The notes under the pieces were generated by a model. That model had not been told where the DNA came from and made no database searches. It saw only the letters and a list, made by a program, of their open reading frames with translations. Positions 31,985 through 43,100 of a stretch of DNA of 64,000 bases are shown here, piece after piece. Both the position numbers and the translations under genes were made by a program. Source of the stretch: Closterium sp. Naga37s-1. Its lineage: Eukaryota; Streptophyta; Zygnematophyceae; Desmidiales; Closteriaceae. The number at the start of each line of letters is the position of its first letter. The stretch's first letter is position 1. The stretch is from NCBI GenBank assembly GCA_947471745.1, contig CANJKZ010001028.1, forward strand, positions 962,501-1,026,500. The letters run 5' to 3'.

Positions 31985-32119
31985 TGTTAGAATCCTAGGC
32001 AAAGTTGGTATTGAATGTCGAGAGTGTTGGTACAAAAATGAAACCTAAGGGGTTGTACCCTACAGTGAGTACCCCACTAAAGCCTATCTAAACTACAACA
32101 TATAAACATATGTTTGACA
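31985..32119 (-). repeat. copia-e 5' LTR with primer-binding site
   Basis: This is the 135-bp partner of 25027-25161. On the minus strand it is followed by TGGCATCTAGAGC (31972-31984), an initiator-Met-type primer site with a change and a 1-bp insertion. The outer flank is CGAAG. Confidence 0.92.
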
Positions 32120-32124
32120 CGAAG

Positions 32125-32377
32125 GCATGAGCGAATACTTCTATGCGAAACATTCAAACGGTAACGCTGTGTATGCGAGCTAGCTAGTGCTATGCTGGCG
32201 CGAGGTTCGGGCTAGTCCCGAAGCGTAGGCCGACTAGGCTGCTCCAGCAGTGCGAGGTTTGGTGAAACAATGCGCGCGAAGTTGGCGAAGCCCCGTTAGC
32301 AGTAACGGGCGAACAACGGTTGCCGCTGTACGCGATGTTGATGGTCGCAGTAAGGAATGGCGAGAAATTTCCTTACA
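32125..32377 (-). repeat. gypsy 5' LTR, outer part
   Basis: The LTR continues after copia-e and matches 914-1162 of the 3' LTR (for example GGTTCGGGCTAGTCCCGAAG in both). It ends TTCCTTACA and is followed by the ACATT target duplication. Confidence 0.9.
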
Positions 32378-32438
32378 ACATTACTCAATTGACTCGTTCC
32401 GTCATTTGTGAACAAATTTCTGGCGACTACATCACGCG

Positions 32439-33035
32439 TTGAAAAAGGAAACCACCAGACCCCTAGATTCGTTTTGGGGCACACTGATCGATCAGCGTGC
32501 ACCCCTCGTGGAACTCTGGCTGTCAGAGTTGCCTCGTTTTTCTAGGCTGAAAATTCAGACAACACCAAATTTCAATGCTGAACTTTCAGCGCTGCATAAA
32601 AAAATTAAGCTGATCAGCTGTGGTGTCGTCCGAGGTGCAGCGCGCTGCGAGCTATGCGCTGGCAGGGAATCTTGCCAACGCTGCCTGCTGCGCAGTCGCG
32701 ATTGGTTGGAATTGAAGTTGATATCGGCATTCCTGTATCAACGCGACTGTGCGGTGCCGCGCTCGGGAAGCTTTGGTTTCCCGCCCGTGATTGACGGTGT
32801 TAGTGCTACACACCGCCAGGCTGGCGGAAATCCCTGTATTACCGATTTCAGAGTGCACCCCCAATACAAGGCTGAGGGCTCAGCCGACTCTCACACAATT
32901 AGGCTGAAATTTCAGCGAAGTCATAAAATAAAAACTCTGAAAAAACAGACATGGTACATAAAGAAAAACTTCAGACCGGGTACCAGAAAAAAGCCAGAAC
33001 GAACTCTGAATCAGAGTAAAAAGTCTGATATCTAG
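32439..33035 (+). CDS. Unrecognised ORF, 198 codons
   Basis: I recognise no family. The frame starts MKKETTRPLDSFWGTLIDQR. It has four Cys near residues 68-83 (CELCAGRESCQRC) and a Lys/Arg-rich C-terminus (HKIKTLKKQTWYIKK). AT-rich stretches and palindromes such as GCTGAAATTTCAGC (about 32901) lie inside it, so it may be chance open sequence within a decayed element rather than a gene. It lies directly beside the gypsy insertion. Confidence 0.25.
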   Translation: MKKETTRPLDSFWGTLIDQRAPLVELWLSELPRFSRLKIQTTPNFNAELSALHKKIKLISCGVVRGAARCELCAGRESCQRCLLRSRDWLELKLISAFLYQRDCAVPRSGSFGFPPVIDGVSATHRQAGGNPCITDFRVHPQYKAEGSADSHTIRLKFQRSHKIKTLKKQTWYIKKNFRPGTRKKPERTLNQSKKSDI

Positions 33036-33339
33036 GGCACTAGAAACCACATCCGACAAAACAGAGATCTGTTTGCACGTGAAATCAATATCGCGCCAGA
33101 AATATTTGCAGCGTGATGACTCGAGATGGTTCGCCGATGTGCCACATCAGAACAATTTCCCGCGCGAATTTTTGTCGCGCGATAGTCTTCAAAATGCTGT
33201 TCTATAACGAAAACCTCGAGGACCGCCAAGTCTGATATCAGGTCCCCTGATAACAGGCCTGTAGGAACACTCAGGTCGTTTTCCATCATGTTCACCCTAA
33301 CCTTTTTCAATGATTTTTTATGAAGTCCCCGGTGTCCTA

Positions 33340-33990
33340 CCGATACCGTATTCTCCCGGACATAGCACCCTAGGGTATAGCTAAAAATACAGGGAAAAAA
33401 TGGGGGGGGTCTCCTCATAGGAAAAAAATACATAATACCCGGGTCTTTACATATGGTATATTTTAGTGTTAGTGTTTATTTAATTAGACAATGTGGGTGT
33501 TTTGATTTTCATTTTAACATCACTGTCTGAGGCGCGAATGTGGGTTTCGGCCACGAGCTTCATCACCCCCACGAAAATGCCATGTGGCACCTCTCTTGCC
33601 ACTTGCAGCGGAAGATTCGCCTGCATGTGGTCACAGCGAAGTAGTGCGAGGGGGGAAATCTCGGTAGATTGTAAGTGAATGTACCGCGAAATTTCATCTA
33701 GGGAGAAATTTTCGCGATATTCTTCAATATTGCAGCTACTCGTTAACGACTATTATAACGAATTCGTAAGAAAAGGGGGGTGTTATAGAAAATCAGCCCA
33801 AAAGGGGGGTATAGTAGAAACGAGGCTCCCCATAACACCCACCCCGCACAAGCTACCCGGGGGTGTACAATTATGGGGGGGTGTTTTGTCCGGGAGTATA
33901 CGGCATATCCGGGAAAAGACGGTATCAAACGTATGTCTCTCAATGGCACCTGGGTGCTATAGGTTTTGATATACAGCAACACCCACCCCA
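33340..33990. repeat. Possible foldback/MITE-like sequence
   Basis: A motif at about 33345-33370 (plus ATACCGTATTCTCCCGGACA) recurs as an imperfect reverse complement at about 33886-33908 (TGTCCGGGAGTATACGGCAT). Runs of G and of A lie between. There is no protein homology. I infer a non-autonomous inverted-repeat element; the exact ends and target duplication were not resolved. Confidence 0.35.
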
Positions 33991-34147
33991 TAAAAAAAAA
34001 AAGAGAAAGAAATTCCCAAAGCACTTTAGAGGGGATTATCAGTAACTTATTGAAGAGAGCATGGAACCCAGCGTTATCATTTGAGTCCATGAATCACTGG
34101 GCTTGATCTGGGCGCCTTGCCCAATCAATGACCAAGGCAGACCTCCC

Positions 34148-37100
34148 TTACTCTCCATACTCCCACGCCACCTCTGTGACCCCCGCCTCCAGCACGACAG
34201 CGCAGTGCAGCCCCTCCACGCCCAGGTAGTTGCCGGCAGCACACGCCACGCCCACCTGCTCACGCTTGCTGCGCCGCACACTGGGCTGCCGCAGGCGCTG
34301 GCCGTGCATGAAGCGCAGCGACAGCTCCACTCGCTCACTCGCCCGCAGCTGCAGCAGCACGCGGTGCCGCCCGTGCGCCTGCGGCATGGGGCGCGTGGTG
34401 AGCGTGGCGTGGAAGGGGGCGAGCAGCGATGCCAGCGATGATGGCTGCGCGGGGATGCCCGGCCACACCTGCAGGATGCGCACACTGTGCAGCCCAGAGA
34501 AGGGGTGGGGGGGGGGAGGGGATGGAGTTGATGTGCAGGAAAGGGGGAAATTAAGAATGACGCGGGCCATGATGAGGGCCAAGACTGCGAACGGAAGGAG
34601 GCATGTGCGAGGCTGAGGATGATGGGTGCAGAGAATGCAAGGCATACCTGCCGATGGTCTTGACGTCGGGGTGCAGCTTGTCGGAGGGCGGCACCAGCGT
34701 GTCCACGTCCTCCTCTATACTCTCTATAAGCGCACCCGCCCGCACGTACAGCGCTGTCTCATGCAGTGGCACCGCCACCTGCACGGCGGCCCCGCCCTGC
34801 AGGGGCACACCGTTGGGCGCCCAGAAGTGCACCCACGCACTGCCCCCAGGCAGGTACACCGTCGCCTGCGTCACTCCAGGCTCGTACACTGGAGCCACCA
34901 GCAGGTCTGGGCCGAACCTGTACTGCCACTGCCACTGCGGGGAGGCAGCCTCAGGGTCGCCTTGGAAGGCGAGCGGCATGGCGCAGAGGATGGGGTGGCC
35001 GTGCGTGGCACTGGCGAGTGCGGCGGCCTTGAGGTAGGGGAAGAGCGCCATGTGCAGGCGGGCGAAGCGACGGTAGATGCGCAGCGTGACGGCATCGTAG
35101 TCCCACGGGCCGTTGTTGGCCTGCCCGAACTGGTGCATCAGCGGGGACAGCGCACTGGGGGGTGGGGGGGAGGACAAGACAGGGAGAAGTGGGGTGGGGA
35201 GGAATGGAGAGAACAGCGTTGATGAGTGCCTGAACCGGTGCATCAGGTGGGGGAGCGCATCGGGGCTTAGGGGGGCACGATGGAGGAGGTGTGGGTCAAG
35301 GAACGCAAGCAGGTGTCCTCCATTCGGCTCATTCGGGAGGTTGCAAGGTTGTGTTTGCTTCTATCCATCATCATCTCCTCCTCTTTCATCAGTCTTACTT
35401 GAATTTTACCCTTGCTCTTTTTACGGAATAGCAAACAGTAAGAAAAGGTAAGCACTTCGTTTCTCACACAATACATGCACAAACGAAACACTGCCAGAAC
35501 GCCATGGTGCCCTTGCTGGTAAGCGTGCTCGTGTGCTCATGTGCTCGCAAAGACTCGTGTGCTCGTGTGCTCGTGTGCTCATGTGCTCGCAAAGACCTTC
35601 TTCATCAACTGCACTCGTTCCTGCATCTCTGACAAGGCAACCTTCTGTGCAGCAATAGATTAAATTATACCTGTGCAACGAGACGAGTTAATCGCTCGGT
35701 ATCGCCCAAGTTACTCGTTTGGGTGCGAGTAACGAGTTTGGGTTTTTGTAAAATTTACTCGTACGAGTATCGGCGAGTTTTACTCGCCGAGTTTTTTTTG
35801 CTCGACGAGTGCTTGCGTGCTTTTAGGCGAGCACCCTACCTTGACACCAATGTTGTGCATCGAAATCGCGAATCACGATTTCATCGCGCAGCCTTTTTCT
35901 TCGCGGGCCTGCTGGTAAATACCGTATAGGGCACATGGCCGAGAATTACTCGTACTCGGACAAGCTTTTCTAAATGCTCGCCCGAGTTTCCTGTTGAAGG
36001 GCGAGTAACGAGTTTCTGTTTGGGGGAAAAATGCTTGGTCGAGTATTACTCGACTCGGGTAGAAACTCGGCCGAGCAAGGCTAGGGACGAGTCGAGCATT
36101 ACTCGGCTCGCCCCTTTGCACAGGTATAGATTAAACCGATTAATTTGCTAGAAGGTAGATTTATTTTCTTCTCACCTTGGTCGAGCTCGTTTTGACGTCC
36201 TTTGTAAGAGTCCGCTTGCCCATTCTCAATGCGATCCATGTCTTGCGAATCATTTCTTTTCTGACCTCACGCTTGGGACCCTATGCACCCCCCCTCCCCC
36301 CTCCCCGCAACCCCCACACCCAATTCGCACCTCCCCCACCCCCAGCGCACCCGAACTGCGCCCAGCGGATGAAGAGCTCCTTGTCGATGGTCTTGCCAAA
36401 GTACCCCGCGATGTCGCTGCCCCACAGGAAGAACCCCGACAAGCCAGCCGTCTGCCCCGCCATGATCACCGATGGGAAGCCCTCCGTGCGGTTCCAGTTT
36501 GCGCGCTGGTCGCCCGCCCATACGAATGACCTGCGCCACACACACAGCCACACCACATTCACAACACTCGCTGATGGCTTAGAATGGTTAGAAAATACAT
36601 AGTAAAAATATTGCCAGAATCGTCCCAATCTTGGCTGGGGAGAAAGTGGCTATAGGCCATGGGCTCAGCAGCTATCCATGAAGGTTGTGCTCTCCACTGA
36701 GTGCCATGCACAACACATGCGCGGTCACAATAGCAATCCAATTTCCCCACAACCAGACTCTCCCAAGCTTCAAGGACACGTGAGTTCTACATGGAGTAAA
36801 AAGTGGCATCCACCAACCTTTTTAACAGTCAAAACCTTTTCAGGACACTGCTGATGTTTTGAAACAGCAAAGAACAGTTATGATGGTCGCAGCCTACAGC
36901 GGCAGAATATTGTGGAGTGTGCACCTTGAGGTGGGCAGCGCGAGACAAGGGAAGGCGGGATCCTACCTACAGACCGGCTTGGCGGCATGAATAAACAGCC
37001 AAGAACTCAGTCTTTGCCGACGGTTTCTGAAAGTGATGAGTGGTGTGACACTCACTTGCCGGTGCCGGTGAAGCCACTCCTGGCCATGAGCACCCCGTCC

Positions 37101-40100
37101 CCTTGCAGGTACTTGTCTATGAACGCCCCCATGGCGCCCAGATACACCTCCACGTACTGCCATGGTGCATGCATGCGAGGATGCACACATGTGAGGATGC
37201 ACACATGTGAGGATGCACACATGTGAGGATGCACACATGTGAGGATGCACACATGCGAGGATGCACACATGTGAGGATGCACACATGTGAGGATGCACAC
37301 ATGCGAGGATGCACACATGTGAGGATGCACACATGTGAGGATGCACACATGCGAGGATGCACACATGTGAGGATGCACACATGTGAGGATGCACACATGT
37401 GAGGATGCACACATGCGAGGATGCACACATGTGAGGATGCACACATGTGAGGATGCACACATGCGAGGATGCACACATGTGAGGATGCACACATGTGAGG
37501 ATGCACACATGCGAGGATGCACACATGTGAGGATGCACACATGTGAGGATGCACACATGTGATGCGAGGATGCATGAATGGCAGAAAGCGGCCACGGAAT
37601 GAAATCACAGACAAGCCGTCAGCACGGATGGACGCATGCAGCAGTGAGTATACAGCATGCAGCAGTGAGTATACAGCATGCAGCAGTGAGTATACAGCAT
37701 GCAGCAGTGAGTATACAGCATGCAGCAGTGAGTATACAGCATGCAGCAGTGAGTATACAGCATGCAGCACGCAATGCAGGGGAGGGCAGGGCAAAGCAGG
37801 GCGGGGGGCGACGTGGCAGGAGGGCGGCTGACCCGCGTCTTCATGACGGAGAGGGGCGAGCCGTCGTGGAAGGCAGCGCCGGGGTGGAAGTAGTTGCCCT
37901 CGCCGTCGTCGCACTTGAACCCGCGCGCCGTGGGCCACTGCAGCGTGGCGTTCATGGCCGCCTGCCAGAACGCCACCGCTGCCTCGCTTGTGAAGTCCAC
38001 CCGGCCGCCCTCGCCCTTCCACCACTTCACTATCTGGTGTTGCTCGGATACAGCACCAGACACACGCAGGGCACACGCAGGGCCGCACAGGCAGGGACAA
38101 GCAGGCAGCGTAGACGTGGTCATGAGACCTGGTCACGAGACATGGTCACGAGACATGGTCATGAGACATGGTCATGAGACATGGTCGGGAGACATGGTCG
38201 CGAGACATGGTCGCGAGACATGGTCATGAGACATGGTCACGGGACATGGTCACGAGACATGGTCACGAGACATGGTCACGAGACATGGTCACGAGACATG
38301 GTCACGAGACATGGTCACGAGACATGGTCATGAGACATGGTCACGAGACATGGTCACGAGACATGGTCACGAGACATGGTCACGGGACATGGTCATGAGA
38401 CATGGTCATGAGACATGGTCATGAGAAATGGTCATGAGACATGGTCATGAGACATGGTCATGAGACATGGTCATGATTCGAGTCGAGCGGAGTCGAGAGT
38501 TGAGTCGGTTCTTACGACTGCCAACTCGTGCCTCAACTAGAGTCAGACCAGATTTGAGTGAACCTTGAGGTGTTTTGAAGCCCCGCCCCACAAAACACAA
38601 CTCGGTTATGATAAGGCCTGAAACACAAGTCGGTTATGATAAGGCCTGAAACACAAGTCGGTTATGATAAGGCCTGAAACACAAGTCGGTTATGATAAGG
38701 CCTGAAACACAAGTCGGTTATGATAAGGCCTGAAACACAAGTCGGTTATGATAAGGCCTGAAACACAAGTCGGTTATGATAAGGCCTGAAACACAAGTCG
38801 GTTATGATAAGGCCTGAAACACAAGTCGGTTATGATAAGGCCTGAAACACAAGTCGGTTATGATAAGGCCTGAAACACAAGTCGGTTATGATAAGGCCTG
38901 AAACACAAGTCGGTTATGATAAGGCCTGAAACACAAGTCGGTTATGATAAGGCCTGAAACACAAGTCGGTTATGATAAGGCCTGAAACACAAGTCGGTTA
39001 TGATAAGGCCTGAAACACAAGTCGGTTATGATAAGGCCTGAAACACAAGTCGGTTATGATAAGGCCTGAAACACAAGTCGGTTATGATAAGGCCTGAAAC
39101 ACAAGTCGGTTATGATAAGGCCTGAAACACAAGTCGGTTATGATAAGGCCTGAAACACAAGTCGGTTATGATAAGGCCTGAAACAACAAAGCTCGGCATC
39201 TGGCAGAGCATGCATGCATGTACACAGAGAAATTTGAGGGGCAGAGGAAAATTGCATGACGTGGGGGAAATGGACAACAGAAATTCTCACAACACATGTT
39301 GGTGACGCTCGAGTCAGCGCACCTGGAATGGACACGCCGACTCATGGTTGGCTCATCTGTCTTCAATCGAGCTGGCAATCCATCGACCTTCCCCCGCACG
39401 CCGACTCAACTCAAGCCTCAAGGTGAGTCGAGTCAAGAAAATAATTTTACCAACTCCACTTGACTTTAGATCGAGCCAAGTTAAAACTCGACTAGATCAA
39501 CCATGCTAACGCAGGGAAGAGCAGGCTGGGAAGGGTGAATTGCGGAGACATGCACGTGGGAGAACAGGTGGCAGTGCCGGGGCAGGGGGGTGTGGAGCAC
39601 TGATGCGCACTGCCCACCCTTGGACGCCTCTTCCTTTTGAGGCACCTCAAAAGCCGTCTCTCTACCCACAATGTTTGCATTGATCAGATTTTTGTTGCTT
39701 GGAATGGTGCACGCAAGGTGCAATAGTGCCTGGTTTGCGCGAGCTTACCATCACCCAGTTTGAAGACTGCCGTAGACAAACCCGAAGAGTGACTGGACAC
39801 CACCTAAGAATATTCTTTCGTGTCCAGTTGGCACATTTATTATCTAGTTACGCGCCCAGAGTAGGATTTCCCTGTGTAGATCTCGAGGCTTGGGTGTTCT
39901 TTTAGACCCCTCGCTTGTTCGCTCTTTCACTTGAACTCTCGCACTCATGAAGGCATAGCGGGTATGAACCCGTGCAAAGCAGAAACATGTTTGCCTAAGT
40001 CTAGAGTTTGAATTGAGCTGTACGTTTGGATCTAACTAAGATTTTCAAGGGTTACAAATTTCACAAAGTGACTATCGTCTCTTTGCTAGAACGACTCTTC

Positions 40101-43100
40101 CTCCTACTGCTGCCCTTCTTCATGAGCACTGATCTGATCCGTACCCCACTCTTGAACAGCTTGCCACCACTTCCCCACTCTTCACACTGCAATCCACACA
40201 CACCCTCCCCAGCTGCAAGCCCCCCTCACCTGCGAGCCCCGCGCCCTCACCTGCGAGCCGCCCCCCTCCTGCTGCACGAGGAAGCCCTTGCTGTCTGCCT
40301 CGTCAAAGATGGCTGCGGGCCCCGCCGTGATGCCCGGCATGTCCACTCGGTTGGCGCGGTTGATGAAGGGCGTCGCCCAGAAGATGTTGTAGAACCTGCC
40401 AGCGAGAGGGGGGGAGGGGGGGTTTAGGGGGCAAACGGTTGGGGGCAAAGGTGGCGGTTGTAAAGAGAGGGGAGGGAGGAAGGTAGGAGGGGAGGAGGGA
40501 GATGAAGCGGGGCTGCGTCGCCATCGCTGGGTGGGAGAGGACTAGCCGGCTGTGCAAGGGCAGGTGGGAGGCAATGACTGGATTGGTGTTGAGGGAAACA
40601 GAAATGCAGCACCGACCAGCATATCAGCAAAAGCTGAAGTGAGGGGGAAAGCCGGCGGTGGTGGCGGAGAGGAAGGCGCTGGGTGTGAGTGAGGAGGTGC
40701 ACGGTGAGGGAGGAGGTGCACGGTGAGGGAGGAGGTGCACGGTGAGGGAGGAGGTGCAGGAGAAGGAGAGGCGCCTTGGATTGAACGACTCACCCCAGCT
40801 CCTCGAGGCGCAGGAACATGTCATCCGGGTCGTGGAACTGGAGGCGGTTGATGGTAAAGTCGTTGTAGCTCGTCTCCCACGGGCTGTCTATCAGAATCAC
40901 CGACCCCGGTATGCCCTGCTGCCGCAGCTTCTCCGCATCTTCCACCACCTGCAGGTGTTGGCACGCAGGGAGAAGTGGCGCCGGTGGGTGCACTGCTTGC
41001 AGGGCACAGCAGGCGCCAGCAGTGGGGAGAGCAGCAGAGCACACCGCATGGCGTCCACCAGCGCCGGCAGCTCACGCTCTCACCCACGGCACACAGCCAT
41101 GAACCTGGGTCATCGCGTGACCTCGCAATTGATTGGTTCGCACATCGAGCTTCCCTCTTGGGCGTGAAGTTGAGCGAGACAGAATGCGTTAGCAAGTGCA
41201 TAAAGCACGTCTCAGATGTGAATGCATATGATGGCATCACACAACAAGCTCCCCCTCTGGCTGCCATCCATCATCCCACACGCCTCAGCTCATACATGCA
41301 TTCTCAATGCACATCCATTCCAGAGTTCTCACCTGTGAGCAGTTGAAGTGCACGTCTCGCCCCTTCCAGGGCGCAAAGGCCCAGTCGGGCGGCATGGAGG
41401 GGCGCGCGGAGAGGCGTGTGAACTCGGAGAGCACTGCCAGCAGCGAGGGGCCTGCGATGAACACCACCCTCAGGTGCTGCTCCCTGTACCGTATGGCCTG
41501 GGGGGAGGGGGGAGGCACGATGGGGCGAAGCGATGGGGGAGATGGAAAAGGAGTCAGGGAAAGGCGGTGGGAGGGGGAGGAGAGGTGGACTTGAGGGGAT
41601 GAACTGTGGGATGTGTTAGAGTTAGCCCTCAATCTGAACTGTTGCGTTTGTACTTTTAAATTCTAGCTTAGTGTAGTCTGCACTCTGTGTTTGGTTGGAT
41701 GTACACCCACATCCCAACCAAACACAAGTGTGATCTCCAAGCAATCTCCAACCCACCAATTGGAGATTGCCTTGAAAATGCCCCCGATTCCCTCCCATCC
41801 ATTCCTAGCTCATTTCCTATGTACTTAAAGAGGCTTGAGCTCATTCCTGATTCATCAGTTCAAGATCAGTTGTAACAGGATGCACAGAGCGCCATCCACC
41901 CTCCAGTATCATGCAGCCGTGCACCATAAGTGGGCTTGAGCAACGTACGGTGATGTGGGGAGAAAAGGAGTTGAGGGGGAGATGGAGGGGGACGCAGCCA
42001 TAGGAGTTTGCAGAGGAGGGGAAAAGTATACTATATCAAAACTGTCATTCTCTGACCAGCATGCATGCAACCCCCCCCTCCCCCCCGCCATACCAGCACG
42101 TCCGGCTCATCGTTGGCGCCGAGGCTGAAGGAGCCGTTGGTGTAGGAATGCACCCACACGCCGTACCCGCTGCTGCTCATCACAAACGGCACCGGCTTGT
42201 AGCTGCGCTGCGCCTGGGGGGGGGAGTGAGCACACAGTGTGGGGATGCGTCTTTTGAGGGGCTTCAAAAATCGGCGGGGGAAGGAGTGTGAAGATGAAAC
42301 ATGGGAGGTGGGCAGAAAGGGATGATGGGTGAGTGGGACATACGTCTAAGTTTACGCTTGATGTCAACTTGCATTTACAGTTGCCTAAGACAGGTTTATG
42401 CTTTGGGTCGGCCCAAATCTGTTCTGAATGTCGTAAATTGTCTAATACATCCGGAGGTAGTTGTGTGTAAGTATGTGAATGTCCTAATTCCAGTGTATAT
42501 TCTCATTGTTCCTCGCGGATCAAATGGTTCCTGACGCTGTTCCTGTCAACAGAAAATGCACACCTGGCGTTCTAGTTTGACGCCAAAGTTCCACCTTCGT
42601 CACCCTGCAAGTGTATTTCCACACTCTCCACACTCAAACCTAACCACCCACCATGACTCAACGGCCAAAGGACATGAGGTGTGCCACAGCATGTTTTGTG
42701 TTGGTGTGTGCTATCATTACAGAATTGGCATCTCTCACACGAGACTGATTGAATTCTCTCACTAGCTGAAATTCTAGGGTTAGAAAGATTCAATAAGTGC
42801 CAAACTAGGTCACATCACATACAGCCACATCTCAACAGACACAGTCACATCATAGCACGTGCAGGGACATCAGTGCGTACAGTCACATCATAGTGCGTAC
42901 AGTCACATCATAGTGCGTACAGTCACATCATAGTGCGTACAGTCACATCATAGTGCGTACAGTCACATCATAGCACGTACAGTCACATCTCAGCACGTAC
43001 AGTCACATCTCAGCACGTACAGTCACATCTCAGCACGTACAGTCACATCTCAGCACGTACAGTCACATCTCAGCACGTACAGTCACATCTCTGCACGTAC

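Larger units (their letters stand above)
25027..32119 (-). mobile_element. Ty1/copia element e, complete ends
   Basis: This minus-strand 7093-bp element has 135-bp LTRs differing at three positions and a 5-bp target duplication CGAAG (25022-25026 and 32120-32124). It is inserted inside the gypsy 5' LTR. It is a sub-lineage distinct from copia-d: the LTR core is different (CCTAAGGGGTTGTACCCTAC), gag begins MATPNVLAFEPDGRPIEF, and the leader repeat differs. The polyprotein is broken by a few stops. Confidence 0.95.
842..32382 (-). mobile_element. Ty3/gypsy LTR retrotransposon, split by five copia segments
   Basis: The outer element lies on the minus strand. Its LTRs have the form TGTAAGG...GTAACA. 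The 3' LTR is 847-1162 and the 5' LTR is 24954-25026 plus 32125-32377. The 5-bp target duplication ACATT is found at both 842-846 and 32378-32382, which shows that these distant ends belong to one insertion. Surviving gypsy parts, from 5' to 3' on the minus strand, are: leader 24783-24953 and 17687-17701, gag 16514-17686, protease about 15940-16454, RT/RNase H 15027-15770, an inverted integrase zinc-finger piece 9458-9627, integrase C-terminus 6598-7196, and polypurine tract 1163-1177. It is dead: RT is internally deleted and pol is rearranged. Removing the copia insertions leaves roughly 5 kb. Confidence 0.9.

Noticed and set aside
34039-34485. Minus-strand Cys/Arg-rich frame overlapping the GH31 last exon
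   Set aside because: It is a shadow frame; the frame giving the GH31 C-terminus joins in phase to the previous exon.
37052-37595. Minus-strand open frames of repeated MCASSHVCILTCVHP (and a plus-strand counterpart)
   Set aside because: They are translations of the 16-bp minisatellite. Three units make 48 bp, which keeps all frames open; no homology.
38597-39186. CRISPR-like array of 28-bp identical repeats
   Set aside because: The units are contiguous with no spacers, in an intron of a eukaryotic gene; it is a minisatellite.
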